Numbered from the stretch's first letter, positions 1-5,318 are shown. The stretch: DNA of 11,383 bases from GWA2-44-9 sp964429675 (GCA_964429675.1 CAYSDF010000030.1:1-11383); one strand, 5' to 3'. Notes: a model not told the origin generated them from the sequence alone. Translations and numbers: made by a program.

Positions 1-275
1 TCAGAAATTACTATTTTCTTTCCAAGAATATGTTCCACTTCCTTTTTGATCTCAGCAGAAGCCTTGCTTGCAGTTTCGATGACTACTTTCTTAAAACCAA
101 GTTCCTTAAAATATCCCCTCTCGGCATCTCTGATGATGGAGCTGAGCTTCGAACGCTCGCCATTTTTGGCAAGAATTACCAAAAAATTCCTCATAATCTT
201 AGCATGTTCACCCTCCGGCCGATCTCTTAGGGCTTCCAGTAAGGCAGCAGCATATTGTTTAGACGAGTATTTCAT
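1..275 (-). CDS. atpH: ATP synthase F1 subunit delta, N-terminal part (cut by window edge)
   Basis: Reads leftward from an ATG at 273-275 and runs off the window open (91 codons visible). The protein begins MKYSSKQYAAALLEALRD, the pattern expected at the start of delta/OSCP (helical N-terminal domain that docks on the F1 alpha subunits). Delta links the b-subunit stator to F1 and keeps it from rotating. It follows atpF on the same strand after a 92-bp gap, the classical a-c-b-delta order. No SD is visible before the ATG; instead the start codon lies at the edge of a 14-nt inverted repeat and next to a 21-bp dyad (separate entries), so translation may depend on structure or on coupling. The call rests on N-terminal sequence plus operon position; the C-terminal half is not in view. 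Confidence 0.85.
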   Translation of the reverse strand, partial: MKYSSKQYAAALLEALRDRPEGEHAKIMRNFLVILAKNGERSKLSSIIRDAERGYFKELGFKKVVIETASKASAEIKKEVEHILGKKIVIS

Positions 276-396
276 CCCGTTAGAGACAGATTACGACATT
301 GTCGTAATCGTATCTTATTAAGTTTACCATTAATCACATTCATATTTTGAATCCACCATTATTAAAATTATTTTGTATGCTTTGTCTCTAACGGGA
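275..396. repeat. 14-nt inverted repeat bracketing the atpF-atpH junction
   Basis: TCCCGTTAGAGACA at 275-288 is the exact reverse complement of TGTCTCTAACGGGA at 383-396. One arm lies inside the last codons of atpF (the VPLET region); the other ends at the first base of the atpH start codon. In the leftward mRNA the arms would form a long-range helix closing a 94-nt loop that contains the 21-bp dyad, placing the atpH start at the edge of the helix. Confidence 0.6.
289..309. promoter_or_regulatory. 21-bp perfect dyad between atpF and atpH (candidate operator)
   Basis: Arms GATTACGACA (289-298) and TGTCGTAATC (300-309) are exact reverse complements around one central T. The dyad lies 13 bp upstream of the atpH start. 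A 10-1-10 symmetry is typical of a site for a homodimeric repressor. From memory, TACGACA/TGTCGTA half-sites resemble those of BlaI/CopY-family repressors. No such regulator is encoded in this window, so operator function is inference; an mRNA hairpin is the alternative. Confidence 0.45.
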
Positions 397-895
397 CCGT
401 TTTAAGCTCGGCTAAGGCTTCGCTGATCAATTTATCCTGATTCTTGTCATCCATAGCTTTGCCCAGAACCTTCATAATACCGGCCTTTACCAACTCGGTA
501 GCACCCTGATAGACGGCATCATTCATCTTAGTCCGTTCCTGATCAATTATTCTTTTAGTATCGGCGACGATGCCTTCAGCCTTTTGAGTTGCTTCTATGA
601 TCATCTGGCCCTGTTTTTCTTTGGCCAATTTTTCAGCTTGAGTAACAATAGCCACTCCTTCCTTCTGAGCAGCTTGGAGCTTTTGTTCCTTCATTATATC
701 GGCGTTTTTCAATTCCTCCTGGGCCTCCTGATGCATCCTAATTCCCTCTTCCACCTTTTTCTTTCTTTTATTCATCAGGTCCATTACTGGACGATATGCA
801 AATCTTTTCAGAACGAACACCAGAATTGCAAAATTAACCGCTTGAGCCAAAAGCAATTTCCAGTTTACGCCGAAATGGTCAAGGAGTGATTGCAT
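368..895 (-). CDS. atpF: ATP synthase F0 subunit b
   Basis: 175 residues, a normal length for bacterial b. A short amphipathic start (MQSLLDHFGVNW) leads into one membrane helix at about residues 13-32 (LLLAQAVNFAILVFVLKRF), then the RPV/M motif and a long, strongly charged coiled-coil helix (about 40-160, rich in K, E, Q and A) that dimerises as the peripheral stalk. The stalk connects subunit a in the membrane with delta on F1. The ATG at 893-895 is kept because the hydrophobic N-terminus begins right after it; no good SD precedes it. It lies between atpE (196-bp structured gap upstream) and atpH. The C-terminal codons contain one arm of an inverted repeat shared with the atpH start. Confidence 0.95.
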   Translation of the reverse strand: MQSLLDHFGVNWKLLLAQAVNFAILVFVLKRFAYRPVMDLMNKRKKKVEEGIRMHQEAQEELKNADIMKEQKLQAAQKEGVAIVTQAEKLAKEKQGQMIIEATQKAEGIVADTKRIIDQERTKMNDAVYQGATELVKAGIMKVLGKAMDDKNQDKLISEALAELKTVPLETKHTK

Positions 896-1091
896 TATAT
901 ATAATCTTGCTTAAAACTTTTCCGTTTGGCCAAGTTCGAGGCAAAAGCGAGTATTGATTCGAGTCGTACTTTAGCTACGGCGAGAATCAAACGGAGCTTT
1001 TAACGAAGAAGTTGGACAAACCCTTTAGGGCTTTGGGCCGCATAGAGCCTAATAGTTTCAAGGCTCCGCGGCGAAAGCGGGAAAGTTTTAT
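896..1091 (-). other. Structured atpE-atpF intercistronic spacer
   Basis: No gene fits in this 196-bp gap, which is long for an atp operon. It contains a hairpin with arms GCCGC-ata-GAGCCT (1037-1050) and AGGCTC-c-GCGGC (1061-1072), the short palindrome CCCTTTAGGG (1021-1030), and two competing long-range pairings of one segment: TCCGTTTG (921-928) with CAAACGGA (988-995), or GTTTGGCCAA (924-933) with TTGGACAAAC (1012-1021; one mismatch). A role in setting c versus b output by mRNA processing or stability is inference. Confidence 0.5.
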
Positions 1092-1328
1092 TTAGACGAA
1101 CTTAATAATAAGAGCAACGACAAGAGCATAGATGGCGATAGCTTCGGCAAAGGCAATTGCCAAAATCATCGCTGTTTGGATCTTTGGAGCTGCCTCGGGA
1201 TTTCTTCCAATGGCTTCAAGAGCCTTTGCAGCCAAAATTCCTATGGCTAAGGCAGGACCGATAGTACCCAAACCCATAACAATTGCTGTCGACCAGAGAC
1301 GGACTGATTCTGCGTCTAAAATAGGCAT
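1092..1328 (-). CDS. atpE: ATP synthase F0 subunit c (proteolipid)
   Basis: 78 residues forming a two-helix hairpin. Helix 1 (about 13-36) carries the glycine/alanine-rich GLGTIGPALAIG stretch; the polar loop is RNPEA (42-46), the conserved contact to the F1 foot; helix 2 (about 52-76) holds the ion-binding carboxylate Glu62 in AFAEAIAIY. The Na+-type signature (Gln in helix 1 and ES/T after the helix-2 Glu) is absent: the Gln position is Ile29 and the motif is EAI, so a proton-binding ring is predicted. The start ATG is preceded by GGAAG at a short distance, a plausible weak SD. It lies 84 bp after atpB in an AT-rich gap and before atpF. It forms the rotor ring of the membrane motor. Confidence 0.96.
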   Translation of the reverse strand: MPILDAESVRLWSTAIVMGLGTIGPALAIGILAAKALEAIGRNPEAAPKIQTAMILAIAFAEAIAIYALVVALIIKFV

Positions 1329-1412
1329 GAAACTTCCAGCACCATTGAATTAACTAGTTGAAAAACCGCTAGCCTCTCAAATGATACTTAAATTAAAAAA
1401 TTAATATTTAAA

Positions 1413-2156
1413 TCAATGACTATGTGCACTAACAGCTACACTGATAAAAATCATGGCTAACATTGAAAACACCAACGCCTGGATAAAGCCTACGAACACT
1501 TCTAAAGCCAGAAACGGAACTGGAATAAAAAATGGCGCCAGAAATGCCATAATCGTCAGCAGTATCTCCCCCGCAAATACATTCCCAAATAATCGGAAGG
1601 AGAACGAAATCATTTTAGCAAATTCAGAGATAAATTCAAGTATACCCACGAAAAAATCAATCGGACCCTTAAATGTGAAGAACTTAGACCAATGCTTGCC
1701 CCAGCCCAAAGATCGGACTCCGTAAATATTGACCAGGACAACGGTAATGATGGCGAGGCCCAAAGTGAAGTTCAAATCACTGGCCGCCGATCGGAAAAGC
1801 GGTACAAATACTTCCTTGCCCTCATAAACCTTAAAAAGTCCCACCGAACCGGTACCGGGCAGGATACCAAGCCAATTAGAAGTCAAAATGAATAGAAAAA
1901 TAGTAGCAACGATCGGGAAATACTCCTCAGCGGCATGGCGGGAACCAAATATTCCTTCCATCAATTCCATGGCTTTTTCGATAAAAAATTCAAAAATATT
2001 CTGAAAAAAGGCCGGAACGGCACTGAGTTTCTTAGAAATAATCAGAGCGCCGATTATCAACAGCGCCGCTGAAACCCAGCTCATCAAAAGAGCGTTGGTG
2101 ACAACGAAACCGAAGATATTAAAAATTTTCTCGGCCGCAATTTCAATAGATGGCAT
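1413..2156 (-). CDS. atpB: ATP synthase F0 subunit a
   Basis: 247 residues, highly hydrophobic with five to six predicted membrane helices. The essential channel arginine is Arg188 in SFRLFGNVFAGE (E. coli aArg210), Glu197 follows in the same helix, and Gln226 sits in GFIQALVF of the last helix (E. coli Gln252), so all half-channel residues are present. The TSNWLGILPGTGSVG region (about 92-106) is also typical. It forms the stationary proton path against the c-ring. It is the first gene of the cluster, with no atpI upstream. AGGAGG stands only 2 nt before the ATG, close for an SD. An AT-rich possible -10 overlaps this area, so the transcript leader may be very short. Confidence 0.96.
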   Translation of the reverse strand: MPSIEIAAEKIFNIFGFVVTNALLMSWVSAALLIIGALIISKKLSAVPAFFQNIFEFFIEKAMELMEGIFGSRHAAEEYFPIVATIFLFILTSNWLGILPGTGSVGLFKVYEGKEVFVPLFRSAASDLNFTLGLAIITVVLVNIYGVRSLGWGKHWSKFFTFKGPIDFFVGILEFISEFAKMISFSFRLFGNVFAGEILLTIMAFLAPFFIPVPFLALEVFVGFIQALVFSMLAMIFISVAVSAHSH

Positions 2157-2164
2157 CGCCTCCT

Positions 2165-2193
2165 ATTTTATAGCAATTTGGGTCATAAATCAA
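2165..2193 (-). promoter_or_regulatory. Possible promoter of the atp operon
   Basis: On the minus strand TTGATT (plus 2188-2193) and TAAAAT (plus 2165-2170) are separated by 17 bp directly upstream of atpB. The -10 lies only 8 nt from the ATG, so the transcript would be almost leaderless, which sits oddly with the AGGAGG in the same interval. Moderate to weak prediction. Confidence 0.35.
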
Positions 2194-2235
2194 CCTGGAC
2201 GGGGTCCTGCGGGCAAGACAGCTGTCGTTATAATT

Positions 2236-2355
2236 CTAACCGCAGGAGAGCTTGCTCCCTGGGGCACGTCATAAATTTCTACTGAAATTTTGCCTTCGTC
2301 CCTCGGTTCAGCCAACCTGCGGGAGATCCCCAGAGATCAACTCTCCTGCGGTTAG
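2236..2355. repeat. 120-nt multi-stem inverted-repeat structure
   Basis: Outer arms CTAACCGCAGGAGAG (2236-2250) and CTCTCCTGCGGTTAG (2341-2355) are perfect 15-bp reverse complements. Inside them CTGGGG (2259-2264) pairs with CCCCAG (2328-2333) after an almost symmetric 8/7-nt internal loop. The enclosed loop holds two more hairpins: AAATTTC/GAAATTT (2273-2279/2284-2290) and TCCC-tc-GGTT / AACC-tgc-GGGA (2299-2308/2314-2324). This nested architecture suggests a folded RNA or a palindromic element; the transcribed strand is unknown. Confidence 0.6.
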
Positions 2356-2373
2356 CTTATCCTTGTCTTTGGC

Positions 2374-2559
2374 TTTATGCCCCAGCCTATCCTCCTTGAA
2401 TCACCTTCCTGGAGTGGCATGGCAACGAATCAGCGGTCTAGTCGGAAAATTCAGGTGTCTGAGGCTTTGCGAGTTCTGAATTTTCCTACAAACAAGACTG
2501 CGATTCGCCCATGACATGTAGGGGCTGGTGATTCCAAGGAGGGAGGCTGGGGGCAGAAA
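2374..2559. repeat. 186-nt imperfect hairpin (candidate ncRNA or palindromic element)
   Basis: Nearly the whole segment folds back on itself. Closing stem: CCCCAGCCT (2380-2388) with AGGCTGGGG (2544-2552), CCTCCTTG (2391-2398) with CAAGGAGG (2535-2542), and AATCACC (2399-2405) with GGTGATT (2527-2533). Then comes an internal bubble of 12/13 nt. The apical stem is CATGG/CCATG, CGAATC/GATTCG, GCGGTCT/AGACTGC (one G-U pair) and GGAAAATTCAG (2444-2454) with CTGAATTTTCC (2476-2486), closing a 21-nt loop. Size and the stem-bubble-stem layout recall 6S RNA, but no conserved 6S sequence was recognised. A fossil MITE-like palindrome is equally possible. Confidence 0.55.
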
Positions 2560-2571
2560 AATTCGGTCAAC

Positions 2572-2617
2572 AAAAAAGCCTCGCCCAGAAGAAGCACGAA
2601 GCTTTTCTAGCGAGGCT
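2572..2617 (-). terminator. Intrinsic terminator of the parA-parB-coiled-coil operon
   Basis: On the minus strand AGCCTCGC and GCGAGGCT (plus 2610-2617 and 2577-2584) form an 8-bp stem followed by a run of six U (plus A-run 2572-2577). It begins 23 bp downstream of the stop codon of the 103-residue gene. On the plus strand no U-run follows the stem, so it is directional. Confidence 0.85.
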
Positions 2618-2639
2618 CCCGACAGTACAAAAATAATTA

Positions 2640-2951
2640 CTACTCTTTTTCTGATAACCTTAACCGAAGAAGCTCGGGTTCCATCTCAATTTGTCGCTTT
2701 ATAATTTCCAATTGACGATTCCGCGCCTTATCAAGTTCCTCTTTAAATTCGTCGATATTTTTACGCACAGCATCCCTTGCTTCTATAAATCTTGAGCCGT
2801 GAGATCCGCTTAATAATAAAGTTTTGACAGCATCCAACCCCTCCTCTATTTTAACTAGTTCTCCATCAAGCATATGATACTCTAACACCAAATTTTCTAG
2901 TCTCGGCTCTTTTACTTGCTCTACTTTTGGAACGTATTTTGTTTCTTTCAT
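2640..2951 (-). CDS. Small coiled-coil protein downstream of parB, unknown function
   Basis: 103 residues, not recognised as a known family. After a short extended N-terminus (MKETKYVPKVEQVKEPR) the rest is almost all helix-forming and charged: residues 20-60 and 62-100 look like two amphipathic helices with heptad-like hydrophobics (LENLVLEYHMLDGELVKIEEGLD and later NIDEFKEELDKARNRQ), suggesting a helical hairpin or coiled coil. No signal peptide, membrane segment or cysteines. It starts 10 bp after the parB stop and is followed by a good terminator, so it is the last gene of a parA-parB-X operon, and a role in or near segregation is a guess from position only. No SD is visible. Confidence 0.7.
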   Translation of the reverse strand: MKETKYVPKVEQVKEPRLENLVLEYHMLDGELVKIEEGLDAVKTLLLSGSHGSRFIEARDAVRKNIDEFKEELDKARNRQLEIIKRQIEMEPELLRLRLSEKE

Positions 2952-2961
2952 ATAATATTTT

Positions 2962-3846
2962 TTAATCTATAATATTTTTGGCAATCTTGTTGAGTTCTTC
3001 AAGAGATGCAAAGCGAATGACGATTTTACCCTTCCCCTCTTCGCTATGGATAAGTACGGGAACTTTTAGCATGTCGGCCAAGTTTTTCTCAAGTTCAATG
3101 AACTTATTATCTTTCTTGCCCTGAGCTTGTCGAAGGGTTTTAGGCTTTGAACTTGCAGCCATGCCCTCGACATCTTTGGATGATAAACCTCCGGAAAGAA
3201 TTTGTTTGTAGACCTCTCTCTGTTTTGATTCATCATTAAAGGCCAAGAGTGCTCTAGCATGCGCACGAGATAATCTGCCCGCTCGTAAAGATTCTCTGAT
3301 GTCTTTGGGTAAACCAAGAAGCCTTACGGCATTGGCCACCACTTCTCTGGACTTTGATACCTTCTCAGCAATTTCTTGCTGAGTTAGACCAAACTCTTTC
3401 TGAAATCTGGCATAAGCTTCGGCTTCTTCAATTGGATTTAAATCCTGTCTTTGGACATTCTCTATCATTGCCACTTCAAGACGCTTTTGCTTAACATCCA
3501 AATCATCCCGTATAACAACCGGCACATGAGGCAAGCCGGCGATCTTGGCTGCCCTTAATCTTCGCTCTCCGGCGATAAGCTGATAGGAAACATCCAAGCC
3601 CTTTAAGGTTTCGGTTTCTACTTTTGCAACAAGTAAGGGTTGCAAAACACCGTATTTGCGGATTGACTTGGCAAGCTCCTGCAATCCCTTGTCATCAAAA
3701 TCGGTTCGGGGCTGGTCAGGATTGGCTTTTATTTTATGGACCTCAACGTAAAATACATTCTCTTTCCGAGATTCTGGTTTATTCCCCTCCGGTGCCTGAG
3801 GTATTAATGACCCCAAACCTTTTCCTAATCCAAATAATTTTTTCAT
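2962..3846 (-). CDS. parB: Chromosome-partitioning protein ParB (CTP-dependent clamp)
   Basis: 294 residues. The N-terminus has the ParA-stimulating motif GLGKGLGSLIP (6-16). The CTPase/N-domain carries GERRLRAA (93-100) and ENVQRQDLNP (129-138), the CTP-binding boxes. A central helix-turn-helix (about 152-182, LTQQEIAEKVSKSREVVANAV) is for parS binding, and the C-terminal dimerisation domain ends IRFASLEELNKIAKNI. It would load at parS as a sliding clamp and be moved by ParA. The linker before the C-domain contains TLRQAQG (237-243), which is encoded by a dispersed palindromic repeat inserted in frame (3119-3137). It is separated from parA by 178 bp of strong hairpins; no SD precedes the ATG, and the start is chosen by the conserved N-terminal motif. 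No parS-like 16-mer was seen in the window. Confidence 0.96.
   Translation of the reverse strand: MKKLFGLGKGLGSLIPQAPEGNKPESRKENVFYVEVHKIKANPDQPRTDFDDKGLQELAKSIRKYGVLQPLLVAKVETETLKGLDVSYQLIAGERRLRAAKIAGLPHVPVVIRDDLDVKQKRLEVAMIENVQRQDLNPIEEAEAYARFQKEFGLTQQEIAEKVSKSREVVANAVRLLGLPKDIRESLRAGRLSRAHARALLAFNDESKQREVYKQILSGGLSSKDVEGMAASSKPKTLRQAQGKKDNKFIELEKNLADMLKVPVLIHSEEGKGKIVIRFASLEELNKIAKNIID
3119..3137. repeat. Dispersed palindromic repeat inside parB
   Basis: A 19-bp imperfect palindrome with CCCT/AGGG ends and a TGAGCTTGTCGA core. I recall the motif CCCTGAGC(C/T)TGTCGAAGGG as a widespread repeat of many environmental genomes. In parB it is read in frame as TLRQAQG in the linker before the C-terminal domain. 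A related, longer copy lies in glyA at 10611-10677. Confidence 0.75.
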
Positions 3847-3854
3847 GCGCAGCG

Positions 3855-3864
3855 CGGGGCCCCG
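3855..3864. repeat. GC palindrome CGGGGCCCCG before parB
   Basis: Perfect 10-bp palindrome 9 bp upstream of the parB start, in otherwise AT-rich surroundings; the adjoining GCGCAGCGCG is also GC-rich. It occupies the place where an SD would be expected, and none is present. Confidence 0.4.
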
Positions 3865-3874
3865 AATATTTCAG

Positions 3875-3941
3875 ATGAATTCTGATAAAGAAGTCCCTTT
3901 CTTAATACTTCCGAGAGATTTGCTTCTTTATCAGAATTCAT
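3875..3941 (-). repeat. 19-bp perfect hairpin between parA and parB
   Basis: ATGAATTCTGATAAAGAAG (3875-3893) and CTTCTTTATCAGAATTCAT (3923-3941) are exact reverse complements around a 29-nt loop. No U-run follows on the minus strand, so it is not a standard terminator. Candidate roles are a transcript-processing or stability element of the parAB mRNA, or a DNA site. Confidence 0.7.
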
Positions 3942-3944
3942 TGG

Positions 3945-4000
3945 TAACAGATAATCGGCCGTTCAGCTTAAGATGAACGATGCCGATAAATTATCTGTTA
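3945..4000 (-). repeat. Second nested hairpin between parA and parB
   Basis: Three stacked arm pairs: TAACAGATAAT/ATTATCTGTTA (3945-3955/3990-4000), CGGC/GCCG (3956-3959/3982-3985) and GTTCA/TGAAC (3961-3965/3974-3978). It starts 3 bp from the previous hairpin; together they fill most of the 178-bp parA-parB gap. Confidence 0.7.
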
Positions 4001-4024
4001 GAAATGTTTGGGGTCGCTGTTGAC

Positions 4025-4789
4025 TTAGCTTGTTAATTGAATAACTTCTTCTGCAAGGCGTCGATATTCCTTGGCTGCCTTTGAACCGGGATCAAACTGT
4101 AAGATTGTTTTACCAAAACTTGGCGCTTCAGCTAAAGAAACAACTCTCGGGATGACGGCGTTAAAAACTCTGCCGGGAAAATTCTTTGAAACCTCGTTTA
4201 GCACTTGGTTCGCCAAACTGTTCCTCTTGTCATACATTGTAAGTAATACTCCCATTACTTGCAAATCGGGATTCAAACCCTGACGGACAAGATCTACGGT
4301 TTTTAAAAGCTGGCTTAGACCTTCCAATGCATAATACTCGCATTGAACTGGAATTATAACCTTCTCAGAAGCAGCAAGGCCATTTACCGTCAAAAGTCCC
4401 AGCGAGGGCGGACAATCCACTATAATATAGTCGTAATTGACCCTGACTGAATCCAATACCTTCTTTAATCTGGTTTCTCTTTCTTCCATTGAAACCAGCT
4501 CCACTGTCGCTCCGGCTAAACTCTGATCGGCAGGCAGAATATCAAACCCAAACAGTGACGTTTTCTGAATTGTAAGCTGGGGATTTAAATCGCTAACTAA
4601 AGAGTGGTAGACATTGGCACCATTTTCAGCCACATGAACTCCTAGTCCGATGGTAGCGTTGGCCTGAGAATCAAGATCAACCAAAAGTACATACTTACCC
4701 ATGGCAGCTAAATAAGCTCCCAGATTGATTGAGGTGGTGGTTTTGCCAACGCCGCCCTTTTGATTGCAGATAGCAATAATCCTTGCCAT
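4025..4789 (-). CDS. parA: Chromosome-partitioning ATPase ParA (Soj type)
   Basis: 254 residues, the size of short chromosomal ParA/Soj without an N-terminal DNA-binding extension. The deviant Walker A is KGGVGKTTT (11-19) with signature Lys11 and Lys16; the A' motif DLDSQAN (38-44) holds catalytic Asp40; Walker B is IIVDCPPS (122-129) with Asp125. It forms an ATP-dependent dimer that coats the nucleoid and pulls ParB-parS complexes. It is first in the operon with parB and the coiled-coil gene, and divergent from the DUF2384-like gene at 5007. No SD is seen. Upstream lies one arm of a 43-bp inverted duplication, its outer end 9 bp from the ATG, which may hold the promoter or an operator. Confidence 0.96.
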   Translation of the reverse strand: MARIIAICNQKGGVGKTTTSINLGAYLAAMGKYVLLVDLDSQANATIGLGVHVAENGANVYHSLVSDLNPQLTIQKTSLFGFDILPADQSLAGATVELVSMEERETRLKKVLDSVRVNYDYIIVDCPPSLGLLTVNGLAASEKVIIPVQCEYYALEGLSQLLKTVDLVRQGLNPDLQVMGVLLTMYDKRNSLANQVLNEVSKNFPGRVFNAVIPRVVSLAEAPSFGKTILQFDPGSKAAKEYRRLAEEVIQLTS

Positions 4790-4798
4790 AGTTTTGAA

Positions 4799-4953
4799 CC
4801 TATATCAATAACATCCTTTCGACTGCAATCTCAGTATTTTGGCTGCAAAAAATGTAAATTTCGTCAGAATAGCAACCAACTATTCCTCCTCTATTTTCAT
4901 CTTTTTCGCTCAAAATACTGAGATTTCGCCACGAAAGATATCATTGACATAGG
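4799..4953. repeat. 43-bp inverted duplication in the parA divergent promoter region
   Basis: Plus 4911-4953 matches the reverse complement of 4799-4841 without gaps at 32 of 43 positions; the inner 15 bases (CAAAATACTGAGATT, 4911-4925) are identical, and both arms end in ATTGAYATAGG. The spacer 4842-4910 is AT-rich and holds no gene. The right arm contributes the -35 of the rightward promoter; the left arm abuts parA. It could be an operator for coordinated control, or a partition or replication-associated site. Confidence 0.7.
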
Positions 4954-4973
4954 TCCTGCTTTAATTCTATACT
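4944..4973 (+). promoter_or_regulatory. Promoter of the DUF2384-like gene
   Basis: Consensus TTGACA (4944-4949) and TATACT (4968-4973) with an 18-bp spacer, transcription expected to start near 4980. The -35 lies inside the right arm of the inverted duplication, so a protein binding that arm would block it. Confidence 0.65.
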
Positions 4974-5006
4974 CTTTTCAGAAACTTTCAAATGGAGTAC
5001 AGGCAA

Positions 5007-5294
5007 ATGGCTGAATCTAACATTGACAAGTTCTTAAGATTGGCTGGCGAGAAGAAAGACATTGAAAATCAGATGAAAGAGCTTGCCTTACAGTTTCTCA
5101 CAAACGATACTAGGGAATTATTGTTTGGAGGTAACGGCCTTTTCGTTGAAGACCAGAAAGAACAGATGGCTGACTGGCTTATAAGTCCGCGCTGGGAATT
5201 CCAGGGAAAATCCCCGGCAGAATTAATACTTGATGGGAGAGCGCAAGAAGTTATGGATTTCGTAGGAAAACTCGTCGCAGGAGTTTATTTCTAA
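5007..5294 (+). CDS. Small protein with DUF2384-like (Xre/MbcA/ParS antitoxin) C-terminus
   Basis: 95 residues from the ATG at 5007, chosen because GGAG stands 9 nt upstream; an in-frame ATG at 4992 would add MEYRQ but has no SD. The first half is helical and polar. The last 38 residues (DWLISPRWEFQGKSPAELILDG...VMDFVGKLVAGVYF) follow the pattern of the toxin-binding domain of Xre/MbcA/ParS antitoxins: a proline-bounded loop, G+SPAELI, a helix, then a G-V-Y/F ending. No RES-type toxin lies next to it (a terminator and a tRNA follow) and there is no Xre HTH, so it would be an orphan or have another partner. It is divergent from parA with its own promoter and terminator. Family match by motif memory, moderate. 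Confidence 0.65.
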   Translation: MAESNIDKFLRLAGEKKDIENQMKELALQFLTNDTRELLFGGNGLFVEDQKEQMADWLISPRWEFQGKSPAELILDGRAQEVMDFVGKLVAGVYF

Positions 5295-5318
5295 CCGAGC
5301 ATATGCTCGGTTTTTATT
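5294..5318 (+). terminator. Intrinsic terminator after the DUF2384-like gene
   Basis: ACCGAGCAT/ATGCTCGGT (5294-5302/5303-5311) is an 18-bp perfect palindrome followed by TTTTTATTT. It overlaps the last base of the stop codon and separates this gene from the tRNA promoter. Confidence 0.9.

Larger units (their letters stand above)
2157..2639. other. 483-bp gene-free region rich in inverted repeats
   Basis: Lies between atpB (5' end) and the terminator of the parAB operon. No credible protein: the open frames here have no recognisable features. Contents, left to right: possible atpB promoter, palindrome GACAGCTGTC (2217-2226), a multi-stem structure (2236-2355), a 186-nt imperfect hairpin (2374-2559), and a minus-strand terminator (2572-2617). 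The motif CCTGCGG or its complement recurs at 2206, 2241, 2316 and 2346. Confidence 0.6.

Noticed and set aside
584..889. Plus-strand open frame opposite atpF
   Set aside because: Antisense shadow of the b-subunit coiled coil; no initiation signals.
1329..1412. AT-rich inverted repeat between atpB and atpE as a terminator
   Set aside because: Arms have no GC pairs and are too weak; the genes are expected to be co-transcribed.
2252..2479. Plus-strand open frame of 75 codons in the gene-free region
   Set aside because: It runs across both large hairpins, has no SD or promoter and no protein features; the structure explains the sequence better.
3847..4991. parS site near parAB
   Set aside because: No sequence close to TGTTNCACGTGAAACA was found here or elsewhere in the window; the hairpins have different sequence.
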